Source of the DNA: a virus
DNA: 64,000 bases
IMG/VR virus record: IMGVR_UViG_3300020595_003017
Coordinates: 62,001 to 126,000 of that record
Reading direction: 5' to 3' (one strand)
Within the stretch, counting starts at the first letter, position 1. Each line of letters begins with the position of its first letter. The position numbers and the translations under genes are program-made. Under the pieces are notes generated by a model. It saw nothing but the letters and a program-made list of their open reading frames with translations, was not told the DNA's origin and ran no database searches. Shown here piece by piece: positions 25,009 through 32,363 of this stretch.

Positions 25009-26049
25009 ATGTCCGTAGACTTCAAAACCTTCGTGAGCTTAGCACCTTCAGTGAGTGCAGCCAAACTTCCAGTACTTCTCGGTGGTCGCCGCGGCCTCGG
25101 CAAGAGCCAAGTTGTTTATCAGCTTGCTGCTAATGCCGGCTTGCCTGTAGTTGAGCGTCGTGCCAGCCAGATGACCGAGGGTGACTTGGTTGGGCTGCCT
25201 AGCGTTGAAGGCAATCGCACCAGCTTCAACCCACCTGATTGGTTCAAGCAAGCTTGTGAAGAGCCTGTCTGCCTTTTCCTTGATGAGGTTGACCGAGCTA
25301 CCCTTGAAGTTCGACAAGGAATCTTCGAGTTGACGGACAGTCGGAAACTCAACGGTCACAACCTTCATCCTGACACGATCATCTTCGCTGCCGTCAACGG
25401 CGGTGAGCACGGTGAGAACTACCAAGTCAATGAGATGGATCCTGCGGAACTTGACCGCTGGTCAGTCTGGGACATCGAACCGACGGTTGAAGATTGGTTA
25501 GCCTGGGCTAAGAACAATGTTGATGGCCTCGTCTGGGACTTCATCAACCAGAACCGTGGTCACCTCGAACACAATGAGGATATCGAACCTAACAAACGCT
25601 ACCCCAGCCGTCGTAGCTGGGACCGGCTTGACAAAGTTCTCAAGCAGGCAGATGCTCTTGAAGCTGGTCCAGTAATGTTCAACCTGGCTCAAAGCTTCGT
25701 CGGCTTCGAAGCTGCTGTGGCTCTCAACGACTACGCCAAGAACTACGAGCGGGTTGTGACGGTTGAGCAACTCCTCAACGGTGACCGAGTTGAAGCTCTG
25801 GCTGCCTTCTCCCTCAACGAGCACTGCGCTATGATCGAAAAGGTCGAGGCAGAAGAGATCTGCAAAGCTGAGTTCAGCGATGAGCATGTCGAGAACCTTG
25901 CCAACTACTTCGTGACGCTTCCCAGCGAAGCAGCCATGAAGCTCTGGTCGGTAATCAGCCAAGCTGGTGTCCAAGAAAACGTGGTCAAGTTCCACGGTGC
26001 CAACGAAGGTGCTGTCGGTAGCCACCTCTCCAAAATCCTGGGAGCCTAA
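25009..26049 (+). CDS. MoxR-type AAA ATPase
   Basis: 346 residues. Walker A GGRRGLGKS at residues 25-33, Walker B CLFLDEVDRA near 88-97, and a sensor-1-like AAVNGGEHG fit the MoxR/RavA group of AAA+ ATPases. These remodel proteins together with a VWA-domain partner; the next gene encodes exactly such a partner under a near-identical promoter. Codon use is strongly GC-shifted. It is transcribed alone between promoter P3 and a terminator. The target is unknown. Confidence 0.9.
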   Translation: MSVDFKTFVSLAPSVSAAKLPVLLGGRRGLGKSQVVYQLAANAGLPVVERRASQMTEGDLVGLPSVEGNRTSFNPPDWFKQACEEPVCLFLDEVDRATLEVRQGIFELTDSRKLNGHNLHPDTIIFAAVNGGEHGENYQVNEMDPAELDRWSVWDIEPTVEDWLAWAKNNVDGLVWDFINQNRGHLEHNEDIEPNKRYPSRRSWDRLDKVLKQADALEAGPVMFNLAQSFVGFEAAVALNDYAKNYERVVTVEQLLNGDRVEALAAFSLNEHCAMIEKVEAEEICKAEFSDEHVENLANYFVTLPSEAAMKLWSVISQAGVQENVVKFHGANEGAVGSHLSKILGA

Positions 26050-26081
26050 TCTCTCTCTCAACCCTGCTCTCAGGTGACAAG

Positions 26082-26108
26082 CCCAGCCAAGTGCTGGGTT
26101 TTGTTTTT
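26082..26108 (+). terminator. Rho-independent terminator
   Basis: Stem CCCAGC / GCTGGG, 5-base loop, then TTTTGTTTTT. It separates the MoxR and DUF2201-like transcription units. Confidence 0.9.
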
Positions 26109-26125
26109 GGGGAACAAATAAAAAC

Positions 26126-26153
26126 TTGACAGGTAGTGTATCCATGGTAGTAT
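26126..26153 (+). promoter_or_regulatory. Family P promoter, copy 4
   Basis: TTGACA, 16-bp spacer ending in TGG, TAGTAT, then GAGGGAGAGAGACAGTA before the ATG at 26177. Confidence 0.9.
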
Positions 26154-26176
26154 ATGAATGAGGGAGAGAGACAGTA

Positions 26177-27388
26177 ATGAGCTTTGACTTAAAACTGCAC
26201 GCTTATAGACTGCTCATGGATGAGCCGTTCTTTGCTGCACTAAGCCGCAAGATTGAGAAGCGTGCTGATTATAATATTCCTACTGCTGGTGTTCGGGTAG
26301 ATCCCGAGAGTGCCCAGTTCGAAATGATTTACAACCCTGACTTCTTTGCCAGCCTGCCTGAAGAGCATGTGCGTGGTGTACTCAAGCATGAGTTCTACCA
26401 CTTGATCTTTGAACATGTGACCAGCCGGAAGCCTGAGGGCGTTAACCACAAGGTCTGGAACATCTGTGCTGACCTGGCTATCAACAGCCACTTGGTCGGC
26501 GAGTTGCCGGACATGGCCTGTATGCCTGGTGGTCCTAACTTCGAAGAGCTTCCGCTGGGCATGAGCGCCGAGTGGTACTTGGCTAACTTCCCAGAGCGTG
26601 AAGAGGGTGAGGACTCTGAGGATGGTGACAGCGAGAGTGGTGATGGCGAGGGTCAGCCTGGTCAAGGTGAGGGCGGAGAGCCTGGCAGCTTTGATGACCA
26701 CTCCGGTTGGGATGATGCCAGCCAAAGCCCTGAGCAGCAAGCAGCTAATCAGATGGCTAAGGAGCGACTCAAGCAAGCCATGAAAGATGCTGCCCAAGAA
26801 GCTAGCCAGTCTGCCAAAGGCTGGGGCACGATGTCGGCGGAGATTAAAAAAGATATTCTAAAAAGACTAGAGAGTAAGGTAGACTGGCGTAAGGTACTCA
26901 GGTACTTCATCAAAACCAGCCAGCGTGCCAGCCGCCGGTCCAGTGTCAAGCGGATCAACAAGCGGTATGCCTACATTCATCCCGGCAAGAAGGTACTGAG
27001 GCAAGCAAAGATTGCCATCGCTATCGACCAGTCCGGCTCTGTCTGCGATGAGATGCTGTCAGCCTTCTTCGGAGAACTCAACGGGCTAGCCAAGCTGGCA
27101 GAGTTCACGGTGATCCCCTTCGACACTGAGGTGCCAGAGGATAAGGTCTACGTTTGGAAGAAGGGCAAGAGCCAAAACCCTGAGCGTGTTTCCTGCGGCG
27201 GTACCTGCTTCAATGCTCCTACCGACTATGTTAACAAGCGTGGGGACTTTGATGGTGTCATTATTCTGACGGACATGGAAGCTCCCAAGCCCAAGGCTTG
27301 CAAAGCTCAACGGATGTGGATGACGGATCAGCGGGGTGCCAGCAATCCCTACTTCAAAACCAATGAGAAAGTTATCGCAATTGACTAA
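26177..27388 (+). CDS. DUF2201-like metallopeptidase/VWA protein, MoxR partner
   Basis: 403 residues. The N-terminal domain has HEFYH at residues 71-75, the zinc-type helix of DUF2201 proteins. An acidic Gly/Ser/Glu-rich linker (roughly 140-190) leads to a C-terminal VWA-like domain with the MIDAS start DQSGSV near residue 284 and ILTDMEAP later. This two-part layout is found beside MoxR ATPases, where the pair is thought to act as a metal-dependent chaperone or insertase. GC-rich codon use matches the MoxR gene. Its own promoter suggests separate but co-regulated expression. Confidence 0.88.
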   Translation: MSFDLKLHAYRLLMDEPFFAALSRKIEKRADYNIPTAGVRVDPESAQFEMIYNPDFFASLPEEHVRGVLKHEFYHLIFEHVTSRKPEGVNHKVWNICADLAINSHLVGELPDMACMPGGPNFEELPLGMSAEWYLANFPEREEGEDSEDGDSESGDGEGQPGQGEGGEPGSFDDHSGWDDASQSPEQQAANQMAKERLKQAMKDAAQEASQSAKGWGTMSAEIKKDILKRLESKVDWRKVLRYFIKTSQRASRRSSVKRINKRYAYIHPGKKVLRQAKIAIAIDQSGSVCDEMLSAFFGELNGLAKLAEFTVIPFDTEVPEDKVYVWKKGKSQNPERVSCGGTCFNAPTDYVNKRGDFDGVIILTDMEAPKPKACKAQRMWMTDQRGASNPYFKTNEKVIAID

Positions 27389-27415
27389 CGCATTTTGCGG
27401 GAAGAAATAAAAAGA

Positions 27416-27595
27416 ATGAAAGAACTAAAAGAGATAGCAGATAGAATTGTAGCTTATGAAAGCGGGGAGCTAGATCAAGAGCAGACCATCCAGCTATTCC
27501 AAGAACTGTATGACAGCGGTATGGTGTGGAATCTTCAAGGTCACTACGGTAGATTAGCTTTTCAGCTTCTGGAAGCAGGTTTGATTAGAGGGTGA
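27416..27595 (+). CDS. Small conserved phage-type helical protein
   Basis: 59 residues. The ending FQELYDSGMVWNLQGHYGRL then AFQLLEAGLI is a pattern I recall from many small uncharacterised phage and bacterial proteins. The ATG at 27416 is chosen; a TTG at 27395 is in frame. No function known. The following 144 bases (27596-27739) hold no gene that I can see. Confidence 0.7.
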   Translation: MKELKEIADRIVAYESGELDQEQTIQLFQELYDSGMVWNLQGHYGRLAFQLLEAGLIRG

Positions 27596-27739
27596 CAGCA
27601 GTGGGGTGGGGTGCCAGCCCTGCCAGCCTACTACCCCTAATGTTAGTCCCAGGGGGTTGACTGGGGGTATATGCTGTGCTAAGCACATTTTCAACGGATA
27701 GATAATTTTTCCAGATTTTGACTTTTGAGGAATAATAGA

Positions 27740-27967
27740 ATGATTAAAGTGGGAGATATTGTGTTTCGGAAATATAAAGGGGGAATAAGGAATAACCAGC
27801 CGAATGAATCAGCACTAGGCCTAGTTATTAAAGAACACGGAACAGATCTAGCTATCTCAGTTAATCAGTACCAAGTTCGATTTGGACAGGAACAAAGTGC
27901 AAAATGGTATTGGCAACATGAGCTTTATAAAATCAAATGGGAAAATAAAGGAGCTAAATATGATTAA
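27740..27967 (+). CDS. SH3-like 'GDIV' protein
   Basis: 75 residues, MIKVGDIVFRKYKGG, ALGLVIKEHG, YQVRFGQEQS and WYWQHELYKI: the complete mini-barrel pattern. First of an array that continues to 29195. GAGG precedes the start. Confidence 0.7.
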   Translation: MIKVGDIVFRKYKGGIRNNQPNESALGLVIKEHGTDLAISVNQYQVRFGQEQSAKWYWQHELYKIKWENKGAKYD

Positions 27968-28220
27968 CTTTAAAACCAACATACCAGAGATCGACGCAGA
28001 AAACGACATCTTGTTTAAAGCAGCAGCTTTTCTACAGATGTGTGGTAATGATCCAGGGCTAACAATGTCAGATTTCTACTCAGTGCTGCTAGCGGAAGAT
28101 TCAAGTCTTTCAAAGGAGGAGTGCGGCAGACTAACCTCGGCAGCAGTTGCCCTTGAGACTATGATGCAGTCAGGGTTTGAAATGGAAGAAGAGCAGTTTG
28201 GAGACCTCACTACTCACTAG
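27960..28220 (+). CDS. Small acidic helical protein
   Basis: 86 residues, MINFKTNIPEIDAENDILFK and onward, helical and acidic. It lacks the GDLV pattern, so it is an unrelated gene inserted in the array. It overlaps its neighbours at both ends. Confidence 0.65.
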   Translation: MINFKTNIPEIDAENDILFKAAAFLQMCGNDPGLTMSDFYSVLLAEDSSLSKEECGRLTSAAVALETMMQSGFEMEEEQFGDLTTH

Positions 28221-28429
28221 TGCTTAGCATTGGCGACCTAGTAATAGTCAACGATATTTGCGCATTGAGCAGTTATCGTGGTGAACTAGCCATAGTGATC
28301 AAGCATATGGGCCAGGATCCTATAGACCTTGACGGCGGTTACTACTTTAAGATACAGTTCTCAGACGGCAGGCAGGAAATACTAACAAACAAAGAATTAT
28401 CACTATTGTCAAAGGCAGAAAGAAAATAA
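28220..28429 (+). CDS. SH3-like 'GDLV' protein
   Basis: 69 residues from a GTG sharing its G with the previous TAG. MLSIGDLVIVNDI, RGELAIVIKHMG, YYFKIQFSDGRQEIL. Member of the mini-barrel array. Confidence 0.65.
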   Translation: MLSIGDLVIVNDICALSSYRGELAIVIKHMGQDPIDLDGGYYFKIQFSDGRQEILTNKELSLLSKAERK

Positions 28430-28430
28430 T

Positions 28431-28631
28431 ATGAAAATCGGAGATCTAGTGCAGTTCACCTACGGAAGAGTAGGAGGACAAATAGAACGTATAGGCATCT
28501 TTGCGGAGCGTGGTTATTACGGCATCCATAAAGTCATTTGTGAGAACAGAATATACTGGGTACCGGAAGACTGCATTAAACTAATTTCTATGAAACGAAA
28601 GGGCGATGTAAATGATTTCAACATCAACTAA
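28431..28631 (+). CDS. SH3-like 'GDLV' protein
   Basis: 66 residues, MKIGDLVQFTYG, RIGIFAERGYYGIHKVI, RIYWVPEDCIKLI. Same fold pattern, one base after the preceding gene's stop. The last 20 bases overlap the next gene. Confidence 0.65.
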   Translation: MKIGDLVQFTYGRVGGQIERIGIFAERGYYGIHKVICENRIYWVPEDCIKLISMKRKGDVNDFNIN

Positions 28632-28797
28632 GAAGAAGACTAAGGAAGACAGATTGCGGGAACAAGTGTTACACCTTTCTGTAGACTTGGAGTATGCAGG
28701 TAGGCAAGGGGATTCAGCATATTCAGCACGGGTAAACAAAAAGCTCAACAAGTTGTATAATAAGTTGGATAAATTACATAATGTTTCAGAAGGGTGA
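28612..28797 (+). CDS. Small basic coiled-coil protein
   Basis: 61 residues with a Lys-rich start (STKKKTKEDRLREQVL) and a helical heptad end (VNKKLNKLYNKLDKL). Interleaved in the SH3-like array. Function unknown. Confidence 0.55.
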   Translation: MISTSTKKKTKEDRLREQVLHLSVDLEYAGRQGDSAYSARVNKKLNKLYNKLDKLHNVSEG

Positions 28798-28981
28798 CTT
28801 CATCGTTGAGTACCAGCGGGTCGATCGCACGGGCGGAATTAACTTTGGTGTAGTGATGGGCGCAGAGAAAGGCTTTCAGGATATGATCGTACTTGATGTA
28901 GTATTCCCCACGGAAAGATTATATACTTTTGCCAGCCACTGCCAGCCATATAAGGATTGGTTAAATGAAAACGGGTTTTAA
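28781..28981 (+). CDS. SH3-like 'GDF' protein
   Basis: 66 residues, MFQKGDFIVEYQRVD, FGVVMGAEKG, IVLDVVFPTERLYTF. Member of the array, overlapping both neighbours by 17 bases. Confidence 0.6.
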   Translation: MFQKGDFIVEYQRVDRTGGINFGVVMGAEKGFQDMIVLDVVFPTERLYTFASHCQPYKDWLNENGF

Positions 28982-29195
28982 AGCCGGCGACCTTGTTAAG
29001 GTCAAGGACGATTCATGGTGGTTACAAAGGTCTCAAACCTTCCGAGCCATGATAGCGCCTGGCAGCCTTGTATTGGTTACGGATAATATTGTAGGCAGTA
29101 AACGGTTCTTTTATGGCCTTGTCTGCGGTAGTGACGGCGAAGCACACTTGTGGAGTTGTGATCAATTTGATTTGGTTCAAAGCGCCGGACAGTAA
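28965..29195 (+). CDS. SH3-like 'GDLV' protein
   Basis: 76 residues, GFKAGDLVKVKDD, PGSLVLVTDN, RFFYGLVCGSDGEAHLW. It contains two G-x-L-V strands, perhaps two barrel edges. Last of the array. Confidence 0.65.
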   Translation: MKTGFKAGDLVKVKDDSWWLQRSQTFRAMIAPGSLVLVTDNIVGSKRFFYGLVCGSDGEAHLWSCDQFDLVQSAGQ

Positions 29196-29228
29196 AAAAA
29201 TTTCTAGAAAAAATTTCGGAGTTTTATA

Positions 29229-29351
29229 ATGGTTATAGCTGCTCTTATCTTAGGATGGCTTATGATCGGGGTCGCTTCTGCCTTTATTGTGGCGGCTGCC
29301 TTCTTTGACATTAAAGAAAAAAATTTGGAGGAAAACGACCATGATCTATAA
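29229..29351 (+). CDS. Very small membrane protein
   Basis: 40 residues, MVIAALILGWLMIGVASAFI then AAAFFDIKEK and an acidic tail. It overlaps the start of the next, signal-bearing gene by 11 bases. Function unknown. Confidence 0.55.
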   Translation: MVIAALILGWLMIGVASAFIVAAAFFDIKEKNLEENDHDL

Positions 29352-29688
29352 GTCATTGTTTTTGCTTGTATTTGCTAATTTGTTTAATCAAGCGTACCAA
29401 CTAGAAAATATATCTTGCCCTAAATGGGTGCCTGGTACTAATGAAATCTTGCCGGCAGGGGTAACCCTATCTCCGGAATTGGAATTAAAAAACCGGGTAC
29501 GCTGTTATTGCGAGGTTGTCAAAGCAAAAGAACAAGAATGTGCTACCATGAGAATTCCATGGAACATCTGCAAGGCTAGGACAGCAGCATGGGTCGAAGA
29601 TAATTTGATGCTACGAGAAAATTTTAGGCGAGCGCAAGCGCCGGCTCCTCTACCACAACGTGATAGGATGATCAACATTGAACCGTAG
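29341..29688 (+). CDS. Secreted cysteine-containing protein
   Basis: 115 residues from the ATG at 29341 (TTGGAGGAAAAC upstream). MIYKSLFLLVFANLFNQAYQ looks like a signal peptide. Six cysteines (ISCPKW, RCYCEVV, QECATM, NICKART) suggest disulfides in the periplasm. Its neighbour is a pilin-like gene that begins 11 bases before its stop. Role unknown, possibly in surface assembly or exclusion. Confidence 0.6.
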   Translation: MIYKSLFLLVFANLFNQAYQLENISCPKWVPGTNEILPAGVTLSPELELKNRVRCYCEVVKAKEQECATMRIPWNICKARTAAWVEDNLMLRENFRRAQAPAPLPQRDRMINIEP

Positions 29689-30079
29689 GGGTATGACTCT
29701 TATCTTAGTTTTGATGATGAGTGCATTCATTGGCATGAGTGCAATGTTATTATTTTCTACCACGAATATGGAAACTATGATCGCCGGCAACATTCGGCGC
29801 ATCAACCAAGCAAAAATTTCGGCGACGAGCGGGCTGAATCATTTCACCGCTCTTGACTTGGATTACAACACACTTAGAGAGCGGGCTGGCGGTCTGCAAA
29901 CTTTGCAGGTCTTGTCCGATGTCCGCTTGTCCACTTTCACGTCTTACGAGGTAAAAGTTCATTTTTCTCCGTCTCTAAGTGCGGGGCAATATTTGGTCGA
30001 GAGCATTGGATACTATACCAAGGGTGATAAGATTCTAGCCATCCATCCTATAAAAGCTCTTTTTGAGGGTGGCCAATAA
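29678..30079 (+). CDS. PilX-like type IV pseudopilin
   Basis: 133 residues from TTG at 29678. MNRRGMTLILVLMMSAF is a class III signal: basic leader, Gly then Met at the cleavage site, then a hydrophobic helix. METMIAGNIRRINQAKISAT matches the PilX N-terminal region (ERMAGNxRDxxxAxxAA). PilX-type minor pilins sit at the tip of type IV pili. The usual Glu at position +5 is replaced by Leu. A pilin in a phage block is unusual: it might be built into host pili or act as a dominant-negative subunit against competing pilus-dependent phages. This is inference. Confidence 0.75.
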   Translation: MNRRGMTLILVLMMSAFIGMSAMLLFSTTNMETMIAGNIRRINQAKISATSGLNHFTALDLDYNTLRERAGGLQTLQVLSDVRLSTFTSYEVKVHFSPSLSAGQYLVESIGYYTKGDKILAIHPIKALFEGGQ

Positions 30080-30118
30080 AAATACTAAACTACTTAGTGT
30101 TACAACGGAGGTTTCAAT

Positions 30119-30250
30119 ATGATTACTAAAACTGGTTTTTGGAAGACAATTAAAAAAGGTCTCATAGAAGCTGAGAGATCTAAGAAGTTGACAAAACAAA
30201 TTATGAAAATTATTAAGGATGTCCCGCAAAATGAAAATAGAGGAACTTAG
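30119..30250 (+). CDS. Very small basic protein with (L/I)-x-E-like motif
   Basis: 43 residues, MITKTGFWKTIKKGLIEAE and onward, amphipathic and basic. CGGAGG precedes the ATG. It resembles a stand-alone version of the capsid-targeting-like peptides on following genes. It overlaps the next gene by 20 bases. Confidence 0.55.
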   Translation: MITKTGFWKTIKKGLIEAERSKKLTKQIMKIIKDVPQNENRGT

Positions 30251-30434
30251 AAATTTAGTTCGGGACGTAATCCAGGAAACACTTGCTGATGGCGTATTTC
30301 AATCTCGTGCTAGAAAATCATATTCTAAAATGATAAAGCTAGCAGGATCTGGTGGGAATAAAAATACACCTCCGTTTGATGAAAAAGCAAAGTCAAAAAA
30401 CATGAAATCCGCACCTCCAACATCTGGAGAATAA
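30231..30434 (+). CDS. Small basic protein with capsid-targeting-like N-terminus
   Basis: 67 residues beginning MKIEELRNLVRDVIQETL, an amphipathic helix ending in I-Q-E. The remainder is basic and disordered (SRARKSYSKMIKLAGSGG). The ATG at 30231 has AAGGAT upstream; an in-frame ATG at 30219 is the alternative. A head-internal DNA-associated protein is plausible. Confidence 0.6.
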   Translation: MKIEELRNLVRDVIQETLADGVFQSRARKSYSKMIKLAGSGGNKNTPPFDEKAKSKNMKSAPPTSGE

Positions 30435-30435
30435 A

Positions 30436-31257
30436 ATGCACCAAGCTAGGCAATGGTATAATTTTATAAACGAAGAAGTCAAGAAGATTTATGTCCATGG
30501 CTATATTAAGCCAGAGAAATCATTCCATACCTTATCTGAGTGGAGAGTATTTGTAGATAAGATTCTACAGTATCAAAAAGATGGGTACTATGTTAGTCAT
30601 GGTCACGGCGAATTGGTTGGTCCGGACGAACTAACATCTTTAATAAAAGATTTTTATGGTTTCCAATTAACTGTTGATGTGGACAGGTATGATCTTTTAA
30701 CTTCCAAGAATGTTATGGACCACATCGAGGATTTTGTAAATCACAGATACTGGTCACTAGAAAATGAGTTTAGTCAATACTTCACTGACATAGATAATTT
30801 AAAGTTTGCTTACTTTTATTCTCGTGGCGATTTAGAGCCTTACGTTTTGGTAGACGATGCGTTTACTGAGCAGGTCTATGGCTCAACAAATAATCCAAAA
30901 GTATTATACCATTATACTCACCCAGAAGGTATAGAGAGAATAAAGAGAGCTATTGAGGGCGGAGACCCTTTTGATATTTCCGCCTACACTGTGGCCAAGC
31001 GTGACTTCTTCCGAGCTAAGTCTAATATGATAATGGAGTTCGAAGGGAATGTAAGGGCAGGATTCCGAAGTGATGTCAAATCATACTCAGTTAGTAATGG
31101 CAGGAAATGTGTTAATCTTCACCGAATGGGTTATCCTGGAGACAAAGATAATTTATGTACAGACCTAGTTAATGATTGTAACGGTGAACTAAAGACGAGT
31201 CTTTGGAACGAGTTTATAGTTACTCCTATTCGTATTCTGGATGTGTCTAAAAAATGA
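30436..31257 (+). CDS. ADP-ribosyltransferase-like protein, candidate injected effector
   Basis: 273 residues. The start ARQWYNFINEEVKKIY contains F-I-N-E, close to the T4 capsid-targeting consensus (F-I-x-E). From residue about 155, VLYHYTHPEGIERI matches the H-Y-T strand that opens HYD1/DarT-like ADP-ribosyltransferases. A closing segment LWNEFIVTPIRIL supplies a late Glu where such folds keep their catalytic Glu. These enzymes move ADP-ribose from NAD+ to proteins or nucleic acids. T4 packages an ADP-ribosyltransferase (Alt) in its head. The neighbouring gene encodes a second HYT protein. Domain assignment is by motif only. Confidence 0.65.
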   Translation: MHQARQWYNFINEEVKKIYVHGYIKPEKSFHTLSEWRVFVDKILQYQKDGYYVSHGHGELVGPDELTSLIKDFYGFQLTVDVDRYDLLTSKNVMDHIEDFVNHRYWSLENEFSQYFTDIDNLKFAYFYSRGDLEPYVLVDDAFTEQVYGSTNNPKVLYHYTHPEGIERIKRAIEGGDPFDISAYTVAKRDFFRAKSNMIMEFEGNVRAGFRSDVKSYSVSNGRKCVNLHRMGYPGDKDNLCTDLVNDCNGELKTSLWNEFIVTPIRILDVSKK

Positions 31258-32363
31258 AATTACTAATGGAACAATGGCGCAAGTTCCTAAAAGAAGGCAT
31301 CAGCGATGTCGTCTATCACTACACTAACGGACTTGAAAGGGGTGCCAAGATTCTAGAGCAGAATAGGTTTATGGCTTCTGGTGGATTTACCAAAGACGTT
31401 GAGTCTGAATTAGGTAAAGGGAAACTTTATTATTTTTCTACCGCAAGAACCCCAGCCAATGCTTACACGGGAAATTATCCACAGGGTGTTATCTTCAAAT
31501 TAGATGGTCGTGCTTTGGGACAGAAATATAAAGGAGTTCCGCTAGACTATTGGGCAACAAAGAAACGCTCTTCCAAGAAAGCAGCCAACCCTGACCCTGG
31601 CGAGACAGAAGGGTTTGAGGCAGAAGACAGGATACTTTTAGATGAACCCTACATTGAGGATGCTGACAGGTACATAGACGAAATCCATTTTGCTATTCCT
31701 TTGTATCGGTTTGAAAAGGGAATGTTTGATGATGAACCAAAAAGAAAAGCCGGCAGCGCCATAGAAGCCTACCAAATGAAAGGACTTAGAGATGGCGTCG
31801 CCATAGCGGAACAAAGAAACATCCCTTATTATATTCATATTGATAAACAAACTTTCCCCTTTGTTGAGGTTGGTAAAAAGAAAGCACTTACTAGCTTGGC
31901 TGCGTTTATGGAAGAAGTAGAAAAGTCTGGTGTCACAGTCAACGAGCCTCGTGACCAAGCATCGGTATATAAGAGTAGAAGCGGAGCAGAGTTTGGCGAA
32001 GATGAAGTGTTTCTGTATGTTCAGGCTGCCCAAGATATCCTAGCCGGTAAAGAGCGATTTGAAGGAGCCAGCGTGAAGGATAAAGTTGGATATAGAGACG
32101 AAGCTGAACGTAAGAGAGAAGGTACCGTAATGTTCCGAAATCTTACGGGCTCCCCTAATATGTATGGTCGCTTTTACAGGGAAATTGATAACAGTCTCCA
32201 TAATGTAAGTTCTAATCCCAAAGCTCGTAAGACTTTGGAGATGCTCGCCTCACTTATGCGGAGCACAAAACAAAAGACCCTAAAAGATTTTGAAAACTAT
32301 TTAAATCAGGTCTATAAACAAAATCATCCGGACGGCGACCCGACAGGTTATCGAAATACATAA
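31254..32363 (+). CDS. ADP-ribosyltransferase-like protein 2, candidate injected effector
   Basis: 369 residues. MKLLMEQWRKFLKEGI has W-x-x-F-L-K-E|G, again like a cleavable capsid-targeting peptide. VVYHYTNGLERGAKILEQ follows directly, then KLYYFSTARTP and FEAEDRILLDEP, giving an H-Y...S-T...E order typical of ADP-ribosyltransferases (H-Y-E type). The C-terminal 150 residues are helical and basic. The start overlaps the previous gene by four bases (ATGA), suggesting equal production of the two. The likely action is NAD-dependent modification of a host factor on infection; the target is unknown. Confidence 0.7.
   Translation: MKLLMEQWRKFLKEGISDVVYHYTNGLERGAKILEQNRFMASGGFTKDVESELGKGKLYYFSTARTPANAYTGNYPQGVIFKLDGRALGQKYKGVPLDYWATKKRSSKKAANPDPGETEGFEAEDRILLDEPYIEDADRYIDEIHFAIPLYRFEKGMFDDEPKRKAGSAIEAYQMKGLRDGVAIAEQRNIPYYIHIDKQTFPFVEVGKKKALTSLAAFMEEVEKSGVTVNEPRDQASVYKSRSGAEFGEDEVFLYVQAAQDILAGKERFEGASVKDKVGYRDEAERKREGTVMFRNLTGSPNMYGRFYREIDNSLHNVSSNPKARKTLEMLASLMRSTKQKTLKDFENYLNQVYKQNHPDGDPTGYRNT

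Noticed and set aside
25498-26797. Long minus-strand open frames opposite the MoxR and DUF2201-like genes (185-215 codons).
   Set aside because: These are shadows caused by codon bias of the plus-strand genes, which have intact Walker, HEFYH and MIDAS motifs.
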